Both the position numbers and the translations under genes were made by a program. Below are positions 43,711-54,051 of a stretch of DNA of 64,000 nucleotides, in pieces. The DNA lies in assembly GCA_031213475.1 (NCBI GenBank), contig JARUPZ010000012.1:5900949-5964948 (forward strand), given 5' to 3'. Position 1 is the first letter of the stretch. Each line of letters starts with the position of its first letter. Below the pieces are notes generated by a model. That model had not been told where the DNA came from, did no database searches, and was given only the letters and a program-made list of their open reading frames with translations. The stretch is from Nereocystis luetkeana. Lineage: Eukaryota > Sar > Phaeophyceae > Laminariales > Laminariaceae.

Positions 43711-46700
43711 CCGACACCCACAACAACAGCAGCAAAGGCAACACCGACAGCAACCGCAGCAGCAGCAGCAGCAGCAGCAGCTACCGCTGAAGCAACATCC
43801 ACACCAACAACAGCAACAACAGCAACACGGCCAAATCACCTGATGCCGCTCGCCACTCGGGGCCGAGGCATCACCGCCAAACACGTTCACCCCGACCCAA
43901 TCGCTGCCGAAAATAATGATGGCAAACCTAAAAAAAGTAGGAGGGGGGTCAGGGAGAGGTTAGACACAGAGGGGGGGGGGGGCGGCAAGGGCAACGGCGG
44001 CGGCGGGGGGGGGTAGCGCTCGGTCAGGACACCAGGGGGTACGTAGCGGGCGTAGAGACCTTCCGCACACTCCAAGCTAGCGAGTGAGCCACGATCCCGA
44101 ACAAAATGAGCCACGGGTCGAGGAATATACGCTTCGCCCTCGGGCCGTCCAAAGCAGAGCGCCTGGCCGGGTCGGTTCCCGCGCGGCGTACGCTTCGACG
44201 GGCCGGTTGGCCCGGGCAGCGGCGAGATTGAACCGAGCTAATCCTTGAAAAAAAAAAATCCCCATGAAAAGGTTACCGAGCTCATGTTGTAAAAAGCATT
44301 CTGGGACGAAAGGTTCGGAGGGCGCGCATCTTCGGTCCTCGAAAAAGACAAGACGCTTGACCCAGCCAGCCCCGACGTTGGTTACACACCGCAGAAGCGA
44401 CAGAAGATACATAAGAGGGCCTCTTCTACTTTCAGCCCCCTCCGCGCCCTCCCCGGTGGGCTACGCCCCGGGCGGTTGAGTCGTAGAGCCCTGATCCCCG
44501 CTCCCCGGTTCGGTATGCCTCAGGAGGTGCCCTATCTGCCCCCCCCCTGGATGGTCATACCACCATGGCCATGGATGCCAAGGAATCCACTCACCACCCT
44601 TCCCCGGCCCGGATACGTACGTCCGATCGTAAGAGGCGGGTGATCTCAGGGGAAGGCCACGAGTGGGAAAAGGTCATTGCACGCAGTCCGTCGACTTCTT
44701 GACGTTTTGGGACTACAGTACACCAACGTTCCTGGGGGAAAACGTTTGGAATTAGTGTAGGACATTTGTTTGCAGTTGTAAAAAGGGACCTATTAAATCG
44801 TATCCTACCGCGGCTGAAAAAAAAATAAAAAAAGAAGAAACGCGGCGAAAAAACGCCTGCGCACCAAACTCGAAGCAAGGAGGCCGCACTCCGCCCGGCA
44901 CGGGTACACAGAATGGGGGTGTCTAAAATTGCCTTCCTTCAGCCGCGCGGCCCTACAGTCGTAGCAACGCTCGCGATCAAGCCCCTGCAGCCGAGCATCG
45001 CAGTAAAGCCAACCCGGAAACCTCCCCCCCCCCCCCCCATCCGTTTTCTCTCGCCCTGCGCCCTCCCAGCGCCCTCTCCCCTCACCAGCCGATCCACGAG
45101 AAGAAGAGCAGCGCGCACACGGGCAACAGCCACGCCGGGACGTCGTAGAATAGTGCCATGTCCAGCAGCCGGACCTGCACGGGAATGGGGGGGGGGCGAA
45201 GGGGCGGAGGGAGGGCGCGAAAATGAAACAACAACGCCGTCCAGCCGTAGTGATGTAATCGGCAAACATGAGAGGGAGGAAAAGAGGTGGGAAAATATAC
45301 TATTACGGGGGATCGTAGTTAACAGGACCTATGGTATACATAAACACCTACTTCGAAGTATATATTTAACCATTTTTACTAACAATATTTGGTCCTGTTA
45401 ACTATGGCCCCCCGTGATAATAAATGTATCTCTAGAGAGAGGGGGGGAAGAGAGAGAGGGAGAGAGAGTGACAGAGGGAAAACGACGTCAAATCGTACGC
45501 GTTGCTAGGATAAAACTCCCGGCAAGGCAGTCTGCACTGGGGATTCGGGCGAGAGCGGTTGTATGCGCTCCCTATCGAAAGCTGAAGCCGGCGGCGCGCC
45601 TTGAAATGGTCGCTGGAACCAAGAGGTCAAGACTCAAGCGACAGCTCGAGAGACGGAGTGAGTCGTTCGTCTTCCCTTCCGACGCTCCGCACGGGAGTTT
45701 GTGACATGTCGGACAAACCTAGTGCACATCACATGGCGCAGGCCCTGCTATACACCACGTCGATTTCCCTTCCTCTCCTTCCCCCCCCCCAAAAAAAAAA
45801 CTGAGAAGGCGATCGACCCCGCCTCTCTGCTCTTGTTAAACCAAGGGTGCCGAGGTCTCACCTTCAAGGAATTAGAAGGCCCATTGCCTCCCACCGCTTC
45901 TGCCGCTGATGCCGCCGCTGAGATCGGATCCCCCGCGTTGTGCTCCGAAAAGGCCCCGCCGCCCCGTTTACTACCCGGTTCATCCGCACCCTCCCCCCTT
46001 CTAACCACCGCCTCCTGCTGGCGAGAGCCGTGCCCACCGTCTCTCATTCCGCCAGAAAGCGTAAGGAAGCCTCCGTCCACGATGCTCTCCGGTGCGTTTC
46101 CCCCCCGCCCCCCTTCCTCGTCCTCCTCGTCCTCCCGCCCTCGGCCCTTGCCCTCGTCCTCCCGCCATTCCCCCGAGGCCGAGGCGGCGGCGGTGGCGGC
46201 GGCGGCGGCGGCAGCGGCATAATTGCCACCGTTGACAACGGGGCTTAACGCGGCTGCCTCCTCCTCTGACTCCGCCCTCCAATCCTTGCTCTCGTGTCGC
46301 TGAGACCACCGCCTTCGCCTCCATCGCCGCCCTTCGAGGTCGTCGTTGTGGCCACCTCGCCCCCAGCGTGGGGCGCCATCTTCCCGTATCTCGACGGAGG
46401 CGTGCGTCCCCCCCACTCCCCTGACTCCCCCGCGCGCCCCCGGGCTATCGCCGCCGTCGCGGCCGTCGCGGCCGCGCGGGCCAGCGGCATTTTCTCTGAC
46501 GCCCGTCAGAGAAGTACGAGGGAACGGTTGTCGCGGGCGTTCCAGCCGGTACGCCTGTGGTGACACCGAAAAAGTTGTTATAGTCACACATCAGTACGAC
46601 AAAAAAACACACACAAGAAAAACGCCACAAAAAACAAGAAAAACAACAACGAAAGCTCTCTGTTACCCCCGTCGTTCGCCAAGAAGACACCGAAAAGAAA

Positions 46701-49700
46701 CGTATTTCCGCGAGCAGCACACAAACACATAAAATGTACACACACACCATTCGACCTGACCCTACCCTACCCTACCCTCCTTGTCGCCTTTCCTCGCCTC
46801 CCCCCCCCCCCCCCCCTCTCCTCCATTCCCCTCCCCCCCCCCTCTCTCCCCCGTCTTCCCTCCCCGACGTTTCCGCCCCCGTCAACTCCGAAAGCGTCTT
46901 GTCGACTCTAGAGCCCCGAGAGAGCATTCTATCCGTCGTTTCACACGAACCTCTCTGCTGGCCACCGCAGCGGCCAGAAGAAGCACTAGCGCGGCCACCC
47001 AGAAATCAACGCACGACTTCCAAAACGATCCGGGCGGGAGGCCGAACCACGAAGCCGCGTCAAGAGCAGAAAACCCATACCCTGGGAGGCCGCAAAGGCG
47101 GGGGGGAAGGGGGAGGGGGGGGGGGGGGGGCTTAGCGGAGGGGGAGGGGGGCGGGGTGGTAGGGGTCACGCTTTCGCACCACCTCTATGGCCGTTGAATA
47201 CTTATGTTGACCACCCACTTCGATCTATATAGCCGTTGACATAACTACTGTATGTCGATCGTGCGTCGCCGGATGGATGACATGGAGAACATCGGTGGCG
47301 TGCTCATTTGTTGCTTGCTTTAGTCATTCGACCATTGACCACGCATTCCTTTCGAGACGGAGCAGGGTGGGGGGGGGGGACGACTAGAGGGTTTTTGACA
47401 TGTCGCCCGCCATCATCGGCTCTTTTGTTTTTACCAACTAGCCAGTGCTGTGTGGAAAGTAAAGATGTGTGTCTTGTCTGCTTGCCCGCTTTGATACTGT
47501 ACGCTGCGTGGGGGCACTGCTGCTCTCTCTCTACAAGGGGTGTCGTCCTCAAACACAGGGCAGGGCAGGGAAAGAGACATCGACCCAACCGCGGCCCCCG
47601 CACAACAGGTAGGGGGTCGCGAAACGGCTACACTACATGCAAACGCTCTGATTCTTGCATGCGAAGCTTTGGAGAAAAAAAATCAACACGCCTCGAGGGC
47701 AATTAATAAAGCATGTCTCAAACGTAGAACCTCCCCCCCCCCCCCCGCCGCTTCCGCCTAGAACGAACTCCCTTTCGCGGCCACGAGGAGGGTGCCGCCA
47801 TAGAGTTGACTGCTCGCAGTCCGAACAATCCCATGGGCATCGCCGCGCCACAAGGCAAACGCCAACCCTCTGTCTCGCCTAAGAAAGATGCTTCCCCGTA
47901 CACAAGCACGCATATGAGCAAGCAAAAGCACACCGTTCGGCAGCGATCGCGCTGTGAGGTAAACCAGCCGCGCCGGGGGGGGGGCGCGGCCGTCGCGATC
48001 GCGTGGGAATGGGGATACTTTCTTCCTTCCGCGCGCGCGCGAAGTACAGTAGTACTGTACGAGTAACCTCTCACCGAGCAAGGTGCCCGTCCCGTAGCTG
48101 ACGAGAATTACCGTGTTCGCTTCCGGCTGGCGGTACGGGCGCATAAGGGGGCCGGGGGTGGGGGGGGTGACGGGGGAAGGGTGATAGCGTCACATACACA
48201 ACTTTTTCACGGCGCATGACACAACAAAAATAAACGAAAGGTTGTACAAAGCAGAGTAGGCAGGAAAATAAAAATAAAAATGACCTACATACTGAACCCG
48301 ACCGCGGACCCCTTCAAAAACGATGGCGGTGGTCACGGGGTTGCACGTTGCGCGCGAGACGCAGTCCTCGTGAAAAAATCTGCATACGGCGCTACGCTGT
48401 GACTCGTGCGGGAAAGGGCTCGCCACGCTCCGGCCGGCCGTCCTACCAATAACCAAACAAACGACAAACAAACAAAAACAAACAAAAACAGAACAACAAC
48501 AAACACGAAACAACAAAAACAAACAAAACCAGAACAACAACAAACACGAAACAACAAATTATAAAATCACCCTACAATCAAACAAAAATTGAAATCTCAA
48601 AACCAACCACAAAAAAAAACAAGCACCAAAATACCCAAAAGGACGGGGCATCGACTCGGCACGACAGCGACGGATACCCCGAAACCCGCGCCCCCTGCAC
48701 CTGTTGCCGAGGCGGAGCGCAATCAGCCACCACCGCCCTGATGGCCACGAGGGAGGCGTTCATCGCAAGGTCCAGCGACCACAGAGCCGTAACAGCCAGT
48801 CCGGTCCCTGTCCCCTCCCTGCGCGATAGGTGCATGGCACGGCAGTCACCAACAGGGAGGGGAAAGTACGGGGCAAAACTTCATCTAAGAGGAGGTGGAA
48901 CCTGGGTTGAAGGAGTCGATGGCAAAGGGCTGGGGGCGTGCTCGGAGTGGGGGGCGGTGTGTGCACTTATCTCGTACATGGCCGTAGCGGTACGACCATA
49001 TACCCTCGCATCCCTTCAATGTCGGGGCGGAGTACGTCGGGTCTTCACCGACCAGGCAGGCATTGCTTGCACCGGAGGGGGGGGGGTGTGCTCGATAGGA
49101 GATATGTACTCGATCTCATGCATGGCCGTAGTCGTATGACCATAGACCCTCGCATCCCTACAATGCCGGGACGGAGCATGTCGGGTTTTCACCGACCACG
49201 CAGACATTGCTTGCACCAAGCGCGAAGCGCCGTGAGGTGTCCGGCGAGTCGCATGAAGGGTGAGCTGCATCCTACTAACAACCGTTTGTGAGGCGGACTT
49301 GCATATGGACGACAGCTTCAATGAGTTAATTTAGTTTCCGGTGTAGGCAAGCACCGGAGGGGGGGGGGGGTGTACTCATTATCGTGCATGGTCGTAGTCG
49401 TTTGACCCCAGACCCTCGCATCCCTACAATGCCGGGACGGAGCACGTCGGGTTTTCACCGACCAGGCAGGCATTGCTTGCACCGGAGGGGGGGGGGGGGG
49501 GGGGGGGCACTCATATATTGCTTGCCTCAGTCATTTGGCCATTGGCCACGCATTCCTTTCGAGACGGAGCGGAGGGGGGGGGGTGTACTCGATAGGAGAG
49601 ATGTACGATATCATGCATGGCCGTAGTCGTATGGCCATAGACCCTCGCATCCCTACAGTACCGGGACGGAGCATATCGGGTTTTCACCGACCAGGTAGAC

Positions 49701-52700
49701 ATTGCTTGCACCAAGCGCGAGCCGCCGTGAGGTGTCTGGCGAGTCGCATGAAGGGTAAGCTGCATCCTACTAAGAACCGCTTGTGGGGCGGACTTGCATA
49801 TGGATGACAGCTTCAATGAGTTAATTTAATTTCCGGTGGTGGGGGGGGGGGGGGGGGGCAAGAGATGAGAGCGCCATTTTTTTGTCGTCGAGCTAGTGGT
49901 GCCGCGGGGACATAGAGGGGTGCGTCTCGCGTTTGTTTTCAAGGACCATACGAATACTTCTGCGAGTACTACAGCACTATTGCTTGTGGAAGCCAGGGTT
50001 CGTACGTACAATACCAATCACTGACCGCGGGTGCCTGTAGTAGATGGAAAGAGACGCTTAATACCAGGCACGAAGACCTGCAGACCGTCGGCCAAGGCTA
50101 ATTCTTGTACAGTCGGATACGTGGATCGAAAAAGCCGGTTCCCGATTGAAGACCAAATTGGAGCTTTCTTACACTGTTGGAAAATAACTTTTTCGATCCC
50201 CAACTTTCTTGACCGAGCGATCCGATCCACGCATTCCGTCGAACAACTCGATTTTTTCAACGGGACTCGTGGATCGGGTTTCTCGATCGCAAAAATAATT
50301 TGAGGCCCTCTCTACCCTTCTAAACAGGTCACGCCACACAGAGGCAGCTTAAACACCCTCTCCGATGTTGGGTTGGCTGCTCTACTGCTTTACTGCTGCT
50401 GCTGCTCAGGGCGGAGCACCTCCTATGACCCGCGAGCAGGACACGAAACAGTTTTCAGAATACCTTCGCCTGCAATACTCCGAAGAGCACAAAAACTACA
50501 AACTCGATCCGACTGACGATAGGGAAGGCGTCCAGACACACCCCGTCGAATCTACAGTGGATCGGAAACCGACCTTTTCGATCCTTCCAATCCGACGGTA
50601 CAAGAATAAGCCTAGGAATGAGGGATTGTTGTGTCCCTCGTGCTGCAATCCTGGATGTATTTTCCTCTACAAACCGCTGCTCTGACAGAACACGTACGTA
50701 TAAGTCACATCGTGGTAGATCGTGGCAGGGGTCGTGTGTTCCTCTCAAGGCCAACGATCATCTCGTTCGGGTTATTCACACTTTAGGCCACAACAGTAGA
50801 CCTAGCCTAGCCCTATCAATGGGCAGCGGGCGGTGTCGTGCCGTCTGCTATTAATAGTGTGCCTCTGCTCTGCACGCGCACCTACGCACATCAAGCACGA
50901 GGTACTCGAGCGTGACGCCCTATTTCCGTCTCCCTTGCCTTCTACCAAGATAAACCCTTACGTCGGTACCTGGTACGTCGGTAGAGTCCATGACTACCAA
51001 ACAGTGAATTCGAATGGTTGGTAGCAAAATTCACACTTTCTTTCTTTCTGTATGGTTGATGCCAGAAATGCTATGCTCTGGCCCCTCTTGCCACCATGTA
51101 ATTGCTGAAACTGCCCGTTTGCATAGCGACCGACCACGCTATTCCGGGAGGGCATACGAGCAATGAGAACCCATGATGGACAAAAAACCCGTGTACCCAC
51201 CCTATCTTCACACGCCGGGGTTAGTTATGAATACTATGGTTCCCCCGTAATACGTAGCTCTGTTCCCTGTGGGCTCCCCTGTACCGTCCTTTGATAGGCC
51301 ACCCCATACTGGCGTAGACGACAAGTTGCCCAACGGGTTGCCCTCCACGTTACTACCTTAGCATTGAGTACTACTACACTACTATTTCCAAAAAACCGCT
51401 ACAACCAAACTAGTACTGAGATTCTGTAAAACCTGAAGAACTATAACTAAAGCCTTCCCTTTCCTGTTTCCCCATTTACACCATCGCGGCCTACGACTGC
51501 CAACGCCAGGCGCTTACACGGGCACTACCCCTCGAGCCCCCCGCGGGTGAACCTCGCTACCGCACCTGCCGGACGTCGGCGCACCGAAATGCCTCCACAC
51601 GGCCCCCGCTGCTGGCAGCAGTGCAAGGGAAGCCGCCATCACCGCCGCGCCCCCCGCAAAAAAGAAGCTGCGCTGGCCCTGCCCCTCTCGATGGTCCGAA
51701 ATCACACCGATGACGGGCTGCCGGGCCGTATCATCACCACAATCGTCGGGGAAACCGCAGAAGAGGAAGGCAGGGATGTAGGCACGTTGAGATTTCGAGC
51801 GAGGGGGGAAAAGGGCGTGTGCGTGCGATCAGCGCGAGAGGATGAGCGGGGAACTTGTCAGACGGGTCACACGGGTAGAGCCCGCAAACCAGCGGACGAA
51901 TCGGGCGTTGTGACCAGCCCAAGGAAGCTATGGCAGGCGAGCGGGAGGGGGGGTGTGGGTATACTTCAGTGGTGACGCGCTGATAGGAATTGGCACACGA
52001 ACCCGTGCCCGCCGCACCACACCGCACTGCAGAGTCAAGCATGAGCGAGGGCGCGCGTCGCTGCACCGGGAGCACCTCCGCTTTCGACGCAAACTCCGAT
52101 ATGTGACGTAGGCGAGCAACCCAAGCAAGCAAGCGAACAAGCAAGCAAGCAAGCAAACAAGCAAACAAGCAAGCAGGCAAGGAAGCAAGAAGTCAAGCAG
52201 ACAAGCACGCATGCAAGCAAACAAGCAAGCAAGCAAGCAGGCAAGCAAGCAAGAAGTCAAGCAGGCAAACACGCAAGCAAGCGAGAAAGCAAGCAAGCAA
52301 GCAGTCGCAGACAACCACGTCGCAAAGCGCGCCACCATCCCTTGAACTATACTGATACACGAAGGAAAAAACATAAGCTGCACTAAAGCGACGCGTTGTC
52401 ATGCTGCACCGAGCCTAACCGCACACCTTCCTGCTAGGAGACACCGGTGCGGCGGTCGACGCACACGATGCAAGCACGCCCCACACCGAGCGACAATGGC
52501 CACAACCACAATAAATGTCATAGGGGGCACCTGCACTACGAGTCCCGAGAGCGGCCCGGCGAGCCAAACGAACCCCAAGTCGGCGGTATCGACACCGTAG
52601 ACGTCGCGGAATAGGGGCGTCGTGAGAACCGTCTGCGGTGGAGGGCGGCGCGTAGGGAGGGGGGATGGGAGGGAAGGGAGGGGGGAGGGGAGAGGGGGAG

Positions 52701-54051
52701 AAGGGGGAGAGGTGGACGCGGCACAGCGTACCGGGGACAGGAATTTTTGGCCTAAGACATCGGTCGGGTTTTCAGTCGGACTTTCAATCGTTGGTCGATC
52801 GGTCGACCATTCGGCCAGTCAGTCGGTCGCTGACACAGCCAGTACCGATATCTCGGCAGGCCATTCGGTCGTACAGCCTATTCGCCAGCAGGTTATTCGG
52901 TCGACTGGTCGGTCAGTGCTTCGGTCGATATTTTAGATAGCGAGTCAGTCGGCCAGTCGGTCAGTCAGTCCGTTGGTCGGCCTGTCGGTTGGCCAGTCGG
53001 CCGATCAGTCGGCCGGTCGGCGAGACAGTCAGTCAACCGATCCGTCGGTAGATTGTTCGGTCGACCAGCCGATCTATCATTTGGTCGATATTTCAGTTAA
53101 TCAGCCAGTCAGTCAGTCATTCATTCAGTCAGTCAACCGGCCCGTCGGTCGGTCATTAGGTCGGTCAGTCGGTCCGTTGGTCAGTCAGTTGGCTCGCCAA
53201 TCCATTGGTTGGCCGATCATGTGGTTGATCAATTGGTCGGTCAGTGTTCGGGCGGGTCGGCCGGTTGGCCGTCGTTTCGTCCCAAAAGCGCCAAAACAAA
53301 AGTTGGTCGGTGGTGGGTGCTGGTGGTGGCTTTCATCCTACTCTTCCCCTTGCCTCTCCCTGCTTCTCAAAGCTTCCTCGAGTACCGCATGTAGCCGAGC
53401 CGTAGGCTCTCGAGACTTGCAAGTCGCAAGCAGCACGCACGCTCTGACAAACAAACATAAACGACGACGACGACGACGACAGCGACAAGGAGGAGGAGGA
53501 GGAGGAGGAGGAGGAGGAGGGGAGAGGACGAGGGGCAGGAATACATGACGACGCACCTTCATGGCCCAGCCGAACATGAGCCCCAGCATGCCGCACGCGA
53601 TCCGAAGCAGCTGGCCCCTTGTCAGATTCGGCCGCACGAGCCCGACCACCTCTCCGTCGCCGTTTCCCCCCTGCGTACGCCACAGCAGACAACGAACGAA
53701 TTGAAAACGCCACTACTGTAGAACAGCCAGAAGTATGTTTCGACTAATTTTCGGCGCCAAATACGACAATTTCGACCCCGGCAACCGCGTAGCAGGCATA
53801 TATGGATAGGATTAGGTTTAGGGTTGGGGTTAGGGTTGGGTTTAGGTCTAGGGGTAGGGTTTTAGGGTTGGGTTGGGTTAGTAGCCACCGCGTCCATACT
53901 CCATCACTCCTGGTATATACCAGGTAGCATCTACCTCCGCATCATGGTCGCACTGTTGCCAGAGCTTGGCCTCGTCGCGTTCATCCGCGCTGTTGCTGCT
54001 GCTGCTGCTGCTGCTGCCGCCGTGGAGAGACCCCGCAGATTGTTGAACCAT
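39432..54051 (-). CDS. SLC45/sucrose-transporter-like sugar carrier (GPH/MFS, 15 exons)
   Basis: Minus-strand exons: 53935-54051, 53557-53670, 52531-52632, 51566-51717, 48701-48818, 48075-48126, 46951-47081, 45862-46554, 45086-45174, 43840-43927, 42926-42973, 41738-41880, 40263-40402, 39731-39847, 39432-39475. All junctions are GT-AG and in phase, giving 715 aa. A hydrophilic N-terminus has a seven-Ser run (13-19). TM1 has FGWAMK (72-77); TM2 ends WLAGPLSGLVVQ; the MFS motif-A loop reads GVISDHREGQGQR (115-127). TM4 ends RAVVADCAPPRQQ (189-201), like the SLC45 and plant SUT proteins. TM7 reads LFFSWIGW then DWVG (532-535), the most diagnostic match. TM8-TM12 follow, including GIPLALIESLPYMIVGMF. 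Family members are proton-coupled sucrose or glucose carriers in plasma or vacuolar membrane; substrate and membrane cannot be read here. The TM6-TM7 loop is 231 residues (263-493), low-complexity and far longer than usual. The 13-residue last exon is the weakest part. Confidence 0.88.
39496..39680. repeat. (GTCT)n array in transporter intron 14
   Basis: Imperfect GTCT/GCCT/GTTT units fill most of the 255-base last intron. On the minus strand this is purine-rich, with no pyrimidine tract near the acceptor at 39476. Confidence 0.85.
40690..41366 (+). repeat. Two successive poly(C)-ended repeat copies in transporter intron 12
   Basis: A partial copy (40690-40846) ends in C. It is followed by a long copy whose upstream block starts GGTTGGGTTGGCGTCGG (40870), runs through AGGATGCAGCTCACCC (41192) and ends before a CCCCCC tract (41363). 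Confidence 0.8.
41889..41998. repeat. (ACAGC)n pentanucleotide array at a splice acceptor
   Basis: About 20 ACAGC units. On the coding (minus) strand it reads GCTGT repeats and lies within 10 bases of the acceptor of transporter exon 12 (41880), in the position of the pyrimidine tract. Confidence 0.9.
43030..43110 (-). repeat. Short poly(C)-ended repeat copy
   Basis: Long G tract, TACTCGATAGGAGAGATGTA and CATGCATGGCCGTAGTCG, another G tract. In transporter intron 10, 60 bases upstream of exon 11. Confidence 0.75.
43616..43782. repeat. (CAG)n-rich tract in transporter intron 10
   Basis: CAG/CAA units repeat for about 170 bases. Long Ala, Ser, Gln or Cys frames here are artefacts. Confidence 0.85.
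45303..45417. mobile_element. TA-family MITE in transporter intron 8
   Basis: TTACGGGGGATCGTAGTTAA on the left, its inverted end GGCCCCCCGTGA on the right, TA at 45301-45302 and 45418-45419. It has a small internal TTCGAA-centred insertion relative to other copies. Confidence 0.85.
48945..49860 (-). repeat. Cluster of poly(C)-ended repeat copies in transporter intron 4
   Basis: Partial units at about 48960-49080, 49074-49340, 49360-49500 and 49570-49855 are all minus-oriented and separated by G tracts of 8-20. Each has CATGCATGGCCGTAG (or a variant), ACCCTCGCATCCCTACA and CGGGTTTTCACCGACCA. Two continue to GGTGAGCTGCATCCTACTA and CTTCAATGAGTTAATTT. Confidence 0.85.
51216..51252. mobile_element. 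TA-family MITE remnant
   Basis: Only the right end remains: TAGTTATGAATACTATGGTT then CCCCCGTAATA. Lies in transporter intron 4. Confidence 0.6.
52100..52310. repeat. (AAGC)n array in transporter intron 3
   Basis: AAGCAAGC, AAACAAGC and AAGCAGGC units for about 200 bases. Cys/Leu-rich minus-strand frames are artefacts. Confidence 0.85.
52770..53270. repeat. GGTC/AGTC tandem array in transporter intron 2
   Basis: About 500 bases of imperfect CGGTCGGTCAGT units. The 191-aa plus-strand frame across it, rich in Ser, Val, Gly and Gln, follows the 4-base period and is not a gene. Confidence 0.85.
53460..53522. repeat. (ACG)n followed by (AGG)n
   Basis: Six ACG units, a short spacer, then about ten GGA units, ending 35 bases before transporter exon 2. 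Confidence 0.9.
53806..53882. repeat. Interstitial telomere-like repeat in transporter intron 1
   Basis: GGTTTAGGG, GGTTAGGG, GGTTTAGG and TTTTAGGG units in a 77-base run. Such TTTAGGG/TTAGGG mixtures resemble plant-type and animal-type telomere repeats. Confidence 0.75.

Noticed and set aside
47758..47890. Candidate transporter exon ETEGWRLPCGAAMPMGLFGL between exons 6 and 7
   Set aside because: Splicing exon 6 directly to 47081 gives a continuous TM5-TM6 (TGTLLGYGFSAL) in correct phase, so no extra exon is needed.
48290..48400. Candidate exon RFFHEDCVSRATCNPVTTAI on the minus strand
   Set aside because: It lies between exons that join in phase without it and matches no part of the carrier family.
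52973..53548. 191-aa plus-strand frame
   Set aside because: It follows the 4-base period of the GGTC/AGTC array inside a transporter intron; no motif and extreme composition.
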